This document shows positions 8,207 through 18,804 of a stretch of 64,000 nucleotides of DNA, in pieces. A program made the position numbers and the translations under genes. The DNA is from Dyella_B nitratireducens (GTDB lineage: Bacteria; Pseudomonadota; Gammaproteobacteria; Xanthomonadales; Rhodanobacteraceae). Each line of letters begins with the position of its first letter. The first letter of the stretch is position 1. The DNA is taken from the NCBI RefSeq assembly GCF_049532905.1, contig NZ_CP064032.1, positions 868,001-932,000 on the forward strand, written 5' to 3'. Below the pieces are notes generated by a model. It ran no database searches. It was not told the origin of the DNA and saw nothing but the letters and a program-made list of their open reading frames with translations.

Positions 8207-9973
8207 ATGCACGATATCGGTTTCATTCGCGACCTCGCTCTGGTGATGCTCGTGGCTGGCGCTACGACGATTTTGTTCCAGCGGCTGCGGCTGCCCGTGC
8301 TTCCGGGTTACATACTGGCAGGTGTCGTGATTGGCCCGCATACACCAGGTGTGCTGGTTGCTGATGCGCGTGCCATTGCCGATATCTCGAACCTTGGTGT
8401 CGTGCTGCTGATGTTCACGCTAGGTCTCGAGTTCAGCGTGCGCAAACTGCGGCAGGTGGGTGGCACTGTCTTGCTGATCACCGTGATCGAAGTGGGCTTC
8501 ATGCTGTGGCTGGGCTATCAGCTTGGTCAGCTGTTCGGTTGGGGCGACCGTAACGCCCTGTTTCTAGGTGCCATCGTGGCGCTGTCCTCCACCATGGTGG
8601 CCATGCGCGCGCTGGAGGAAACAGGGTTCCGTCAATGGCCGTTCGCGCGTCTGGTGATCGGTATGCTGGTAGCGGAGGACATGCTCACCATCGTGCTACT
8701 CACCTTGCTTACCGCGATCGCCATCAGCGGTACGGTTGAGACGGGAACGGCTTTCACAGTCGTCGGGCACCTCGGTTTGTTCGTCGTTGCAGGCATAATC
8801 GTCGGGCTTTTGCTGGTGCCGCGGCTGGTGGATTACGTAGCGCATTTCGATCGCGATGAAACCTTGCTGGTCAGCGTGCTTGGCATCTGCTTCGGTACTA
8901 GCTTGCTGGCCGCATGGCTGGGTTTCAGCGTCGCACTGGGTGCGTTTTTGGCTGGCGCGGTGGTGGCCGAAGCACGTAGTGCTGCGCGCGTTGTTCATCT
9001 GGTTGAACCATTGCGCGACATGTTCGCTGCGCTGTTTTTCGTGGCGATCGGCTTGAAGATTGATCCATCCTTGCTTATGCATTACGCATTGCCTGCCGTG
9101 TTCATTGCTTTGACGGTGATGATCGGCAAAAGCGTGGTGTGCAGCGTCGGCATGTTCTTCATTGGCCACGATCTGCGCACATCGCTGCGTGCTGGGCTTT
9201 GCATGGCGCAAATCGGTGAGTTCTCGTTCGTGATCGCTACGCTTGGGCTCACGTTGCATGCCGTGGACAATTTCATCTATCCGACGGCGGTGGCGGCAGC
9301 GCTGATTTGCATGGTGATTTCACCGTATCTGCTGCGCTCTGCTGATTTGCTCGTCAAAGCAGGCAAGCATGTGGTGCCGCGGCCGTTGCGGCTCGTCATT
9401 ACCAGCTACAGCGGTTGGCTGGAAAATTTGCGGCCCGTCAACGAGAACGCTGTCGTGGCGCATATGTTTCGCCGATTGCTTTGGCACATTGCGGTGAACA
9501 TCGCGCTTGTGGTCACGCTGTTCGTGATTGGCGCTTATGTCAATGCGCATAACGCAGCCTGGTTTGAACGATGGGGGCTTGGTCGTGACATGCGTCACTC
9601 GTTGATCTGGGCATGCGCGCTATTTCTATCGCTGCCGCTGCTGATTGCGGTGTATCGCAAAGCCGAAGCCTTGGGGATGTTGCTGGCGGAATTAGGCATA
9701 CGTGAGCGTTTTGCCGGCGCATATACACAAGCCATCCGGCAGGTTCTTGCGAAACTGATTCCATTGGCAACGTTGCTGGTACTGGCCCTGCTAGTTGGCG
9801 TATTGGGTTCGACGATTTTGCCGCCGCGTGGCGTAGCGCTTTCTCTGGTCGCTGTGTGCGTGATTTTCGCCGTTATTCTTTGGCGCGGTCTGGTCAAGAT
9901 GCACGCGAGATTGCAGGCGGCATTGCGGGAAACGCTGGAAAAGCCTTCATCTCCTCCTAACGAAACGAGCTGA
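8207..9973 (+). CDS. CPA2-family monovalent cation:proton antiporter
   Basis: Inner-membrane antiporter of the KefB/KefC type. The start at 8207 (MHDIGFIRDLALVML) places the first membrane helix at the N-terminus; a longer frame begins at 8141. The family box LRLPVLPGYILAGVVIGPHTPG is near residue 30, and about 12 hydrophobic segments follow (Na+/H+ exchanger domain to about residue 390). Unlike classical KefB/C there is no C-terminal Rossmann RCK (TrkA-N) domain. Instead the C-terminal 190 residues carry about four more hydrophobic segments and a short polar tail. Substrate (K+ or Na+) cannot be decided from sequence. Confidence 0.9.
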   Translation: MHDIGFIRDLALVMLVAGATTILFQRLRLPVLPGYILAGVVIGPHTPGVLVADARAIADISNLGVVLLMFTLGLEFSVRKLRQVGGTVLLITVIEVGFMLWLGYQLGQLFGWGDRNALFLGAIVALSSTMVAMRALEETGFRQWPFARLVIGMLVAEDMLTIVLLTLLTAIAISGTVETGTAFTVVGHLGLFVVAGIIVGLLLVPRLVDYVAHFDRDETLLVSVLGICFGTSLLAAWLGFSVALGAFLAGAVVAEARSAARVVHLVEPLRDMFAALFFVAIGLKIDPSLLMHYALPAVFIALTVMIGKSVVCSVGMFFIGHDLRTSLRAGLCMAQIGEFSFVIATLGLTLHAVDNFIYPTAVAAALICMVISPYLLRSADLLVKAGKHVVPRPLRLVITSYSGWLENLRPVNENAVVAHMFRRLLWHIAVNIALVVTLFVIGAYVNAHNAAWFERWGLGRDMRHSLIWACALFLSLPLLIAVYRKAEALGMLLAELGIRERFAGAYTQAIRQVLAKLIPLATLLVLALLVGVLGSTILPPRGVALSLVAVCVIFAVILWRGLVKMHARLQAALRETLEKPSSPPNETS

Positions 9974-10141
9974 ATGAGGCACTGCGCACAGTTGCAGGCC
10001 TGAACTTTTGAGGGGAAGGGTGGTCAAGTTCGGATCGTCGTTGCCAAGACCGGACTGGACACAGCACAATGCGTGGCCAGCCTCCATTTGGGGGGAGGTC
10101 CGGCTCGGCACGCCGGCATATCCATGACTAGGGAGTTCCAA

Positions 10142-10921
10142 ATGAAGCATTTTCTGCGACCCACGCTGACGGCGGCCGCGCTGGCCGTTGCGCTGGGCAT
10201 GACCGCCGCTGGCGCGCAGGCCCAGACGTCCAGCACCGCAGCAACCGGTACCGTCGACAAGACCAAGGCCAGCGAAATCATGGGCTATCAGTTGGCCGGC
10301 CAGATTCCTGGGCCGATGCGCGAACTGGTAGACCCGGCAGCTGTGGGTCGTGCAGTGACTGCCGCGCTGAGCGGCCAGAAGCCCAGCATGTCCGAAGCCG
10401 AAGCGTCCACTGTGTGGAAGGGCTTCGTCGCGCAGGCAGAAGCCAAGGGCAAGCAAGAATTTGACACGCTGTCGGCCAAGAACAAGGCTGAAGGCGATGC
10501 CTTCCTCGCCAAGAACAAGAGTGCTTCTGGCGTGAAGACCACGGCGTCCGGTCTGCAGTACCAGGTGGTCACTCAGGGCACCGGCTCCCGTCCGGGTCCG
10601 AACGACACCGTGAAGGTGAACTACAAGGGCACCTTCGTGAATGGCGAAGTGTTCGACAGCTCTGAGAAGAACAATCCGCCGGGACCGACTGCGATTCCGT
10701 TGGCCCGCGTGATTCCGGGCTTCCGCGAAGGTCTGCAGCTGATGCAGGTGGGTGGTCATTACAAGTTCTTCATTCCGCCGAATCTTGCTTACGGCGCGGA
10801 GCCGAACCGTCCGTTCCCGCCGAACGAAACGCTGATTTTCGACGTGACCCTGGTGAGCACTGGCCCGACACCGGCTGGCGCTGCTCCGCAGGGCGGCGGC
10901 GAAAGTGGCGGCGGCCAGTAA
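10142..10921 (+). CDS. Periplasmic FKBP-type peptidyl-prolyl isomerase (Mip/FkpA-like)
   Basis: Folding helper that isomerises X-Pro bonds in the periplasm. ATG 10142 follows GGGAG by 6 bases and opens a signal peptide (MKHFLRPTLTAAALAVALGM, cleavage probably after AGAQA). Residues about 35-125 form the helical FKBP_N dimerisation domain, and about 135-240 the FKBP_C catalytic domain with VFDSS, PLARVIPGFREGLQLM and IPPNLAYG. The C-terminus is a Gly/Ala/Pro tail (GGGESGGGQ). Length 259 residues agrees with Mip-like proteins. A strong terminator follows. Confidence 0.93.
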   Translation: MKHFLRPTLTAAALAVALGMTAAGAQAQTSSTAATGTVDKTKASEIMGYQLAGQIPGPMRELVDPAAVGRAVTAALSGQKPSMSEAEASTVWKGFVAQAEAKGKQEFDTLSAKNKAEGDAFLAKNKSASGVKTTASGLQYQVVTQGTGSRPGPNDTVKVNYKGTFVNGEVFDSSEKNNPPGPTAIPLARVIPGFREGLQLMQVGGHYKFFIPPNLAYGAEPNRPFPPNETLIFDVTLVSTGPTPAGAAPQGGGESGGGQ

Positions 10922-10950
10922 TCGTTTCGGTTACAACGCGATGCATGGCG

Positions 10951-10984
10951 ACGGGGCGCGATCATTCGCGCCCCGTTTGTTTTG
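10951..10984 (+). terminator. Rho-independent terminator of the FKBP gene
   Basis: Perfect 10-bp stem ACGGGGCGCG / CGCGCCCCGT with a 6-base loop, followed by TTGTTTTG. Confidence 0.9.
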
Positions 10985-11077
10985 CATTGGTTCAAGCAGG
11001 CGCCTGTGTCGTTGACATGGCCGTTTCTTTTGGCGCTGCTAAAATCCTCGCTTTCAACAAGGCATTGACCCGACACG

Positions 11078-12423
<1,346 letters not shown>

Positions 12424-12427
<4 letters not shown>

Positions 12428-12636
12428 GCCAAACCGAACAGCGCCTCACGGAACTGGAAGTCCGGCTCGCTTTTATCGATGATGCCGTCCAGGCACTGGT
12501 GGCCGCGGACGCCGACCAATCCCTGCGCATTGCGACCTTGGAGCGCCTGGTACGTGATCTACGCAATGAACTGGAAACGGTGCGCCTCGGGCAGTCACCT
12601 GATCCGCACAGCGAACCGCCGCCGCCACACTACTGA
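12424..12636 (+). CDS. slyX: SlyX family protein
   Basis: Small 70-residue protein with the SlyX pattern: coiled-coil heptads over residues 1-58 (TELEVRLAFIDDAVQALVAA, then LRIATLERLVRDLRNELE) and a short proline/histidine tail. The function of SlyX is unknown. It overlaps the preceding dehydrogenase gene by four bases, which suggests translational coupling. Confidence 0.85.
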
Positions 12637-12668
12637 TAGAACGTAAAACGTAACACCGGATTTCAATC

Positions 12669-13241
12669 ATGGTCGATTCATTGCGAGATCAGCTTCTGAA
12701 GAGCGGCATCGTCAAGCAACTCAAGGACGAGAAGCGCCAGCAGCAGCCGGCACCAAGGCCGCACGCTCCCTCTGCGAAAGGCAAGCCGCCGCATCACAAG
12801 CCACCGCATCAGCCCAAGCCAGCACGGAAAGAGGGCGAGATCGATCTGGCCAAGGCTTACGCCATTCGCGCCCATACCGAGGCCGAAGAGCGCAAGCGCG
12901 CCGAACAGGAGGCCGCCGAGCAGGCGCGCTTAAAGCGTGAGCGCAAGGCGAAAGTGCAGAAACTGCTTGAAGGCCAGATATTGAACAAGGCCGATGGCGA
13001 TCAGGTACGCCATTTCGAATATGGCGGAAAGATTCGCCGCGTCTACGTGGACGCCAACCAGCTTGCCGACCTCAACGCCGGCAAGCTGGGCATTGTGCAG
13101 AACGCTGGCCGTTATCTGGTGGTGACGCAGACCGTGGCCGAGCAGGTGCGTGAGATCGATTCGCACCTGGTGGCTCTGTTGGTGGATCCGGCCGCTGTCG
13201 GTGTGGATGAAGAAGGCATTCCCGATGATTTGATGTGGTGA
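12669..13241 (+). CDS. DUF2058 family protein (YaiL-like), possibly nucleoprotein/polynucleotide-associated
   Basis: 190 residues. The N-terminal half is very charged and rich in K, P, H and E (SLRDQLLKSGIVKQLKDEKR, then an Ala/Glu/Arg-rich helix at about 65-105). The C-terminal half is a compact domain (LNKADGDQVRHFEYGGKIRRVY, then AEQVREIDSHLV). This order is typical of DUF2058/YaiL proteins, some of which are annotated as nucleoprotein or polynucleotide-associated. Direct function is unknown. Confidence 0.85.
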   Translation: MVDSLRDQLLKSGIVKQLKDEKRQQQPAPRPHAPSAKGKPPHHKPPHQPKPARKEGEIDLAKAYAIRAHTEAEERKRAEQEAAEQARLKRERKAKVQKLLEGQILNKADGDQVRHFEYGGKIRRVYVDANQLADLNAGKLGIVQNAGRYLVVTQTVAEQVREIDSHLVALLVDPAAVGVDEEGIPDDLMW

Positions 13242-13250
13242 GTGGTGCAC

Positions 13251-13270
13251 GTTGGGGCGTAAACCCCAAT
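13251..13270 (+). repeat. Degenerate REP unit (GTTGGGG family)
   Basis: GTTGGGGCGTAAACCCCAAT is a shortened copy of the palindrome found at 39608, 41937, 52572 and 54314. It sits between the convergent DUF2058 and beta-oxidation genes, where it could act as a terminator. Confidence 0.6.
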
Positions 13271-13278
13271 TTATGCCA

Positions 13279-15360
13279 TCAACCGGCAACAGCCATCTCA
13301 AACTCTGCTTGCGACTTCAGTGCTGGGTGATCCCACCCGTTCTTTGGCGTGAAGCGTTCACCATAACGCTTCGCCAGCGCTTCGAGTTTCTGGTGAATCT
13401 TCTCGGTACCTTCATCGCGTACGAATTGGATGGGGCCGCCACGGAATGGTGCGAAACCTGTGCCGAAAATCACGCCGGCGTCGAGCAAGTCAGCATCGTC
13501 CACCACACCATCGCCCAGGCAGGCAACCGCTTCGTTCACCATGGACAGGATCATGCGGTCGCGCAGATCTGGCGGTGGCGTGTAGTCCGGGTCTACTTGC
13601 GGCTTCTGTGGCTTGCCTTCCTGCCAGGTATACAAACCCTGGCCATCCTTCTTGCCACGTTTGCCGGCTTCGAGTTTTTCTTCCAACCCCGGTGGCAGTT
13701 CCAAGCCCAGGAACGGTGCCAGTTCCTTGCCGACCGAAGCGCATACATCCAGGCCTACGGTATCAGCCAACTCGATGGGACCCATGGGCATGCCGAAAGC
13801 TTTGGCTTCCTTGTCGAGCACCGGTCCCGGTATACCTTCGTTGTACAGGCGTAGCGCTTCCAGCAGGTAGGGCATCAGGATGCGATTCACCAAAAAGCCC
13901 GGTGTGCCCTTCACCGCCACCGGCAATTTGCCAAGGGCTTTGCAGAACGCCATTGCGCGCTTTTCGATGGAAGGATCGAGGCGGTCATGACGCACCACTT
14001 CCACCAGCGGCATCTGCGCTACGGGGTTGAAGAAATGCAGACCCAGGAAACGCTGTGGCGCGTGCAGACTCTTACGTAACTCATCCAACGGAATCGACGA
14101 CGTATTGGTGGCAAGAATGCCGTTGCTGTTGCTTAGCTGCGGTTCGATGGCCGCGTAGAGTGCTTCCTTCGCCGCGGGGTTTTCAAAGATGGCTTCGATG
14201 GCGAGATCTGCCTGTGCAACGCCAGCACCTTCCACGTCCGCACGCAGACGCTTGCGTGTTTCTTCTACTTTTTCCGGTGTTTTCAGCTTTTTCTCATACA
14301 ACGCACGCGCGCGATCCAATGCTGGCTGGATGAATGTCATCTCGCGATCTTGCAGCGTCACGTCAAAGCCCTTGAACGCCGCCCATGCTGCAATATCGCC
14401 GCCCATCACGCCTGCACCTACTACGTGCACGTGATGAATGCCGGCATCGATGCCGCTGCCTTGGCCTTTCAACCGTTCCTGCAGGAAGAAGATGCGAATC
14501 AGATTGCGTGCAGTAGAGGTTTCCGCCAACTTGGCGACGGAGCGTGCTTCGAGTTTCAGGCGTTGTTGGATATTACTGCCGCCACGCTTCCACACCTCAA
14601 TCAATGCGAACGGTGCCGGGTAGTGTTCCTTGCGGACTTTCGCTGCTGCCTGCTTGATCACCATGGGGGCAAGGATCTGGCGCGCCAGCCAGGTATTGGT
14701 GATCCATGCCGTGGTGCGCTGGGCAAACGGGCGAGCATAGGGGTGGCGGAGCAGGGCACGTGCTTCGGCCATCAGCTCGTCAGGGCGGGCTAGCCTGTCG
14801 ACGACGCCCAGGCTCTTGGCTTTGCGGGCAGACAGGGCCTTGCCGGTCAGCATCACCGGCAACGCTTCCGGCGCGCCGATCAGGCGCGGCAGGCGGGCAG
14901 AGCCACCCCAGCCGGGATGGATGCCGAGCATGACTTCGGGCAGCCCTATTCGCGTTTTCTCATCATCTGCGGCGATGCGTTGACGGCAGGCCAGAATCAG
15001 TTCGGTTCCGCCACCCATGCAGGCGCCGTGCACGACGGCCACCGTGGGGCAGGGCAAGCGCGCCAACGCTTCAAACACCCGTTGGCCGTTCTGGATGTTC
15101 TCCAGCACAGAGCCTTGCCGGGCGTATTCGACAAATTCCTTGATATCGGCGCCTACCGCGAACCCGTTCGCCTTGGCCGAATGGAGGAGCACCCCAACGG
15201 GCTTCTCGATCGCCAACCGCTCCACGATCTGTCCCAGCTCGTCCAGGACTTCGCGGGAAATTGCGTTGACGCTGCTGTGGGCGCGGTCCAGGGCAAGGGT
15301 AACGATGCCGCTGTCGTCCAGGCTCGTTTTCCAGTGATTGAAGCGCAATCCTTCGAACAT
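13279..15360 (-). CDS. Fused enoyl-CoA hydratase / 3-hydroxyacyl-CoA dehydrogenase (FadB/FadJ-like)
   Basis: Multifunctional beta-oxidation enzyme. The N-terminal crotonase domain (about residues 1-190) includes VHGACMGGGTELILACRQRIA and the catalytic glutamate region RIGLPEVMLGIHPGWGG. The 3-hydroxyacyl-CoA dehydrogenase part starts near residue 300 with the NAD motif VVGAGVMGGDIAAWAA and includes the signature HFFNPVAQMPLVEVV, followed by the C-terminal helical domains. I start at ATG 15360 (MFEGLRFNHWK), giving 693 residues; the frame is open to 15537 but the added residues are not family-like. The partner thiolase (FadA) is not adjacent. Confidence 0.93.
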   Translation of the reverse strand: MFEGLRFNHWKTSLDDSGIVTLALDRAHSSVNAISREVLDELGQIVERLAIEKPVGVLLHSAKANGFAVGADIKEFVEYARQGSVLENIQNGQRVFEALARLPCPTVAVVHGACMGGGTELILACRQRIAADDEKTRIGLPEVMLGIHPGWGGSARLPRLIGAPEALPVMLTGKALSARKAKSLGVVDRLARPDELMAEARALLRHPYARPFAQRTTAWITNTWLARQILAPMVIKQAAAKVRKEHYPAPFALIEVWKRGGSNIQQRLKLEARSVAKLAETSTARNLIRIFFLQERLKGQGSGIDAGIHHVHVVGAGVMGGDIAAWAAFKGFDVTLQDREMTFIQPALDRARALYEKKLKTPEKVEETRKRLRADVEGAGVAQADLAIEAIFENPAAKEALYAAIEPQLSNSNGILATNTSSIPLDELRKSLHAPQRFLGLHFFNPVAQMPLVEVVRHDRLDPSIEKRAMAFCKALGKLPVAVKGTPGFLVNRILMPYLLEALRLYNEGIPGPVLDKEAKAFGMPMGPIELADTVGLDVCASVGKELAPFLGLELPPGLEEKLEAGKRGKKDGQGLYTWQEGKPQKPQVDPDYTPPPDLRDRMILSMVNEAVACLGDGVVDDADLLDAGVIFGTGFAPFRGGPIQFVRDEGTEKIHQKLEALAKRYGERFTPKNGWDHPALKSQAEFEMAVAG

Positions 15361-15553
15361 GGGGCATGGAGAGATGGTCGGGAGACCTTCACCATACCGT
15401 CCTGCAGACATGAATGCGAGATATACCATTCGGGTGAGTATTGGCGGGCATCGCAGTGGGTATGCCGCTTGGATCACGCCTCTGCGCTCCGGGTATTGCG
15501 CTTCGCGTACGACTGCGTAACGTACGAGATGCGACAACTTCCCTTTGGGCGGT

Positions 15554-16045
15554 ATGACTTCTCTGATGGCCCCCGCGCCGCTCGCCGGCAGCGATATCTA
15601 TGAGCGCATCCTGACGGCGCCTGGCGGGCTGGTCGTGCTTGAGCATGTCGAGAGTAAGGCCGTGATCGAGCAATTTCGTGCCCTGGCCCGCTTGAACGGG
15701 CAGTCGGTCTACCTGTGGCGGGCGGAAACCGGCATGGAAAACTTGCGCGAGGCGCATGCGGTTATCCCTGGCTCGCAGCGTATCGGCAATGCCTTGCGCT
15801 ATATCCAGCAAAGCATTCATTTCGGTGTTTACCTGATTTCCCCCTTTCCCTTGCCGTTGGTCCCGACTGACAGCAGCTTGCTGCGGCAACTGGCCCGCGC
15901 GCCGGCTGGGCATGTGCGCCGGGTGGTATTGCTCGATGCGCCAAACACGCTGGTATCCAGCATTGACGACGTTGCCGTGCGCTTGGGCAGTGCCGCTGAC
16001 GTGGTCCAACGCCCAAGGCTACGTGATGGGCGGTGGCTGCTGTGA
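15554..16045 (+). CDS. Hypothetical protein coupled to GGDEF/EAL gene
   Basis: I do not recognise this 163-residue soluble protein. It has no signal peptide or membrane segment. Its alternating hydrophobic segments (GGLVVLEHV, QSVYLWRAE, HFGVYLISPFPLP, VRRVVLLDAPN) suggest an alpha/beta fold such as a degenerate receiver or STAS-like domain. The start is ATG 15554; a TTG at 15545 is possible. Its TGA stop overlaps the GTG start of the GGDEF/EAL gene by four bases, which argues for a shared role in cyclic-di-GMP control. Confidence 0.65.
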   Translation: MTSLMAPAPLAGSDIYERILTAPGGLVVLEHVESKAVIEQFRALARLNGQSVYLWRAETGMENLREAHAVIPGSQRIGNALRYIQQSIHFGVYLISPFPLPLVPTDSSLLRQLARAPAGHVRRVVLLDAPNTLVSSIDDVAVRLGSAADVVQRPRLRDGRWLL

Positions 16046-18639
16046 ACGTGCCAGCCTTTAAAACTGGCATCCTGCTGGTGGCCTCTCAGCGCGAGCTTCG
16101 TCGCGAGCTGTTCGACGTGCTCGATCGCGAGGGGCATCCCACCATCCATTCCGCCCGCGACACTACGCATGCTGCCATTCTGCTGGAAGGGCGCGAACCG
16201 CTGGCGTTGATCGTGGTGGTGTTCGACAGTGACGGACGCGCCAGCGCCACGCTTTGCGAGCAGTTGCGTCTGCTGCCTCCGTGTACGAATGCGCCAATCA
16301 TTGCCGTGTTGCTCGATGATGCAACGGTCAAGCCCACGCAATTGCCACCTGTGATCGGTGGATGGTTGTACGCATCGCAGATTGGCACCGAGCTCGTCGC
16401 ACGCTGGCAGCAGTTGCTCAGCGGCAAGCTCGCGCCTGTTGCAGAACCTGCCGCCCATACACCTGCTGCACCTCCCTTTGCACTGCCTTCCGCCAGCAGT
16501 GACTACCGCTTTGTTTTCGAAGATGGCGAGGGCGATTGGTTGATCGTCGACCCTGCCGCCGAGCGCGTAGTGGAGGCCAATCCTGCTTACGTCAGGCACA
16601 GTGGCTTGGCTAACAGCCTGCTGACTGGCACGCCGTTATCGGAAGTGCTGATTTTTGAAACGGTAAGCCTGGACAAAGCGTTGTTTGATGCAGACCGGCG
16701 CTGGCTGGCGTGCAGGCGCAAGTCGATCCGCGGTCATGACGTCGGTGAAGCTAGCGTACGCCGCATAAGACACGATGGTAGGGAGATGGTCGCGCTGGTT
16801 TTTCGTAGCGCGAGTGCCAGTGTGCGTCCGGCTGCGGCTTTGACCGTGCTAGGGCGTTTGTTCTCTGGCGGCCATGACGACGCAAGCCTGCCGGAGACAG
16901 CGCGGCTACTGTTGGAGGAAATGGATCTGGACTATCTGGCCGTTTGGTCAGCTCGTCCGGAAGAAAGCAGCGTCCCGGTGCAGATCGTGCAGCGTTGGCG
17001 CGGCGAAGAACAGGTCTGGCCGGGACCGCAGTTGCAAAGCTCACTGCGCCTTGTGCTTGGCGGTCGCGCGTTGATGCATCCACAGGATGCAAGGCGGCTG
17101 GCCGAGGTCGATCCCCTGATCAGTCTGCTGGGCTTGCGCGGATTCGTCGGTTTGCCCTTGCTCGACGAACGAAGCAGCGTGCTGGGCGCTTTGTTGGCAG
17201 GTAGTCGCTACCCCTTCAGCGAACCCGGCATCCTGGAGCCGGTGTTGCATTGCACCGCTGCGCATTTTGCCCACATACTCGAATTGCGCCGCACGCGCGA
17301 ACAGGGGCGTGCGGAAGGTTTGCTGGATGCGCTCACAGGCTTGCCCAATCGCCTGCTGTTCAACGATCGCCTCGATACCATCATTCGCGAAGCAAACCGC
17401 ACCGGTGAAACCTTTGCAGTGCTGTTCGTGGACCTGGATCGCTTCAAGTTCATCAACGACACGCTTGGCCATGCAGTAGGCGACCAAGTGCTGGTTGCGG
17501 TGACACAGCGGCTGCGCAGTAGTGTGCGTGCATCCGACACCGTTGCGCGCTATGCAGGCGACGAATTCATCATCGTATTGCGACATATCGTCAAGACAGA
17601 CGACGTGCTGCGTGTGGCCGACAAAATCGTACAGTTGATGGAAGCGCCGCTGAATCTGGAAGATGGTCCGGAGCTGCAGGTCACTGCATCTATCGGCATC
17701 AGCTATTTCCCGGAAGACGCGCTCGATGCCGAGACACTGCTCAAACATGCGGACGAGGCGATGTATGCCGCCAAGAGCCTTGGCCGCAACAACTACCGTG
17801 TCTACGATGTAAGCCCTGCACAAGAGCAGCAGAACGCCGCCCTGAAAGCGCGGCTGCGCCATGCCGAGGGCAATGGCGAATTGCGCGTGTTCTATCAGCC
17901 GCAGATCAGCGCGGAAACAGAAGACATCGTCGGCATGGAAGCGCTGCTGCGCTGGGAGCATCCAGAGCTGGGCAATATCGGCCCGGGTTTCTTCATTCCA
18001 CTGGCGGAAGAAACCGGGCTGATCGTCTCGATCGGCGAATGGGTGCTGCGTACCGCTTGCAAGCAGGCCAAGGCCTGGGAGGACCGCTTTGGTCTGCGCT
18101 TGCGGCTGGGTGTGAATCTCTCCGCCGTCCAGCTTATGCAGCCAGATCTATCGGAGGTGGTGGCGTCAGTACTGGAGGAGAGCGGTCTCGATCCGGGACT
18201 GCTCGAACTGGAAGTCACTGAGAGCATCAGCATCAAGGCCGCACCCAACCTGATGGAGAACATGCAGAAGCTGCACAAGCTCGGCTGCCATATCGCCATC
18301 GATGATTTCGGTACCGGCGCTGCCTCGCTGGATTATCTGCGCAAGCTTCCTGCCGACCGCATCAAGATCGACCAGAGCTTCGTGCGCAACATCGGTGTCG
18401 ATCCGGACGATGAGGCGATTGTGCGCGCCACCATCGAAATGGCCCATCGCTTGAAGCGCGGCGTGGTGGCTGAGGGCGTGGAAATCGAGCAGCACCTGCA
18501 GTTTCTGCGCGCCAACCACTGTGATGAACTGCAAGGGTACCTGTTCTGCCGGCCTCTACCGCAGACCAGCTTCGAACGCCTGCTGGGCGAGCGCGAACGC
18601 TTGTTGTCCGGACAGAGCCTTTCGGCTATCCCCGCCTGA
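16042..18639 (+). CDS. Cyclic-di-GMP signalling protein with receiver-like, PAS, GAF, GGDEF and EAL regions
   Basis: 865 residues. The order is an N-terminal receiver-like segment without obvious phospho-aspartate (about 5-125), a PAS-like region (about 155-260), a GAF-like region (about 280-415), GGDEF (about 430-590) and EAL (about 605-855). The diguanylate cyclase signature reads AGDEF (505-509), which is often still active. The EAL site is complete by eye: EALLRWEHP (633), GVNLS, ELEVTES, IDDFGTG, RIKIDQ, VVAEGVE and LQGYLF, so phosphodiesterase activity is likely. GTG 16042 is preferred because it overlaps the previous stop by four bases; GTG 16033 is possible. No transmembrane segments, so it is cytoplasmic. 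Confidence 0.92.
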   Translation: MNVPAFKTGILLVASQRELRRELFDVLDREGHPTIHSARDTTHAAILLEGREPLALIVVVFDSDGRASATLCEQLRLLPPCTNAPIIAVLLDDATVKPTQLPPVIGGWLYASQIGTELVARWQQLLSGKLAPVAEPAAHTPAAPPFALPSASSDYRFVFEDGEGDWLIVDPAAERVVEANPAYVRHSGLANSLLTGTPLSEVLIFETVSLDKALFDADRRWLACRRKSIRGHDVGEASVRRIRHDGREMVALVFRSASASVRPAAALTVLGRLFSGGHDDASLPETARLLLEEMDLDYLAVWSARPEESSVPVQIVQRWRGEEQVWPGPQLQSSLRLVLGGRALMHPQDARRLAEVDPLISLLGLRGFVGLPLLDERSSVLGALLAGSRYPFSEPGILEPVLHCTAAHFAHILELRRTREQGRAEGLLDALTGLPNRLLFNDRLDTIIREANRTGETFAVLFVDLDRFKFINDTLGHAVGDQVLVAVTQRLRSSVRASDTVARYAGDEFIIVLRHIVKTDDVLRVADKIVQLMEAPLNLEDGPELQVTASIGISYFPEDALDAETLLKHADEAMYAAKSLGRNNYRVYDVSPAQEQQNAALKARLRHAEGNGELRVFYQPQISAETEDIVGMEALLRWEHPELGNIGPGFFIPLAEETGLIVSIGEWVLRTACKQAKAWEDRFGLRLRLGVNLSAVQLMQPDLSEVVASVLEESGLDPGLLELEVTESISIKAAPNLMENMQKLHKLGCHIAIDDFGTGAASLDYLRKLPADRIKIDQSFVRNIGVDPDDEAIVRATIEMAHRLKRGVVAEGVEIEQHLQFLRANHCDELQGYLFCRPLPQTSFERLLGERERLLSGQSLSAIPA

Positions 18640-18804
18640 AACCCTAAGTTCCTGCTTGAGCCACACCAGCTCGTCCCTATCTTAGAATGTTGAGGGGACC
18701 GGCCTTCGCCTTGCTGAACTTGCGAGCGCGAAACAGGTCAGAGCAGCTCACCCATCCAACGGGAACATTGCCCGCATGGTCCAGTGACGAAGGAGACGGC
18801 CCGG

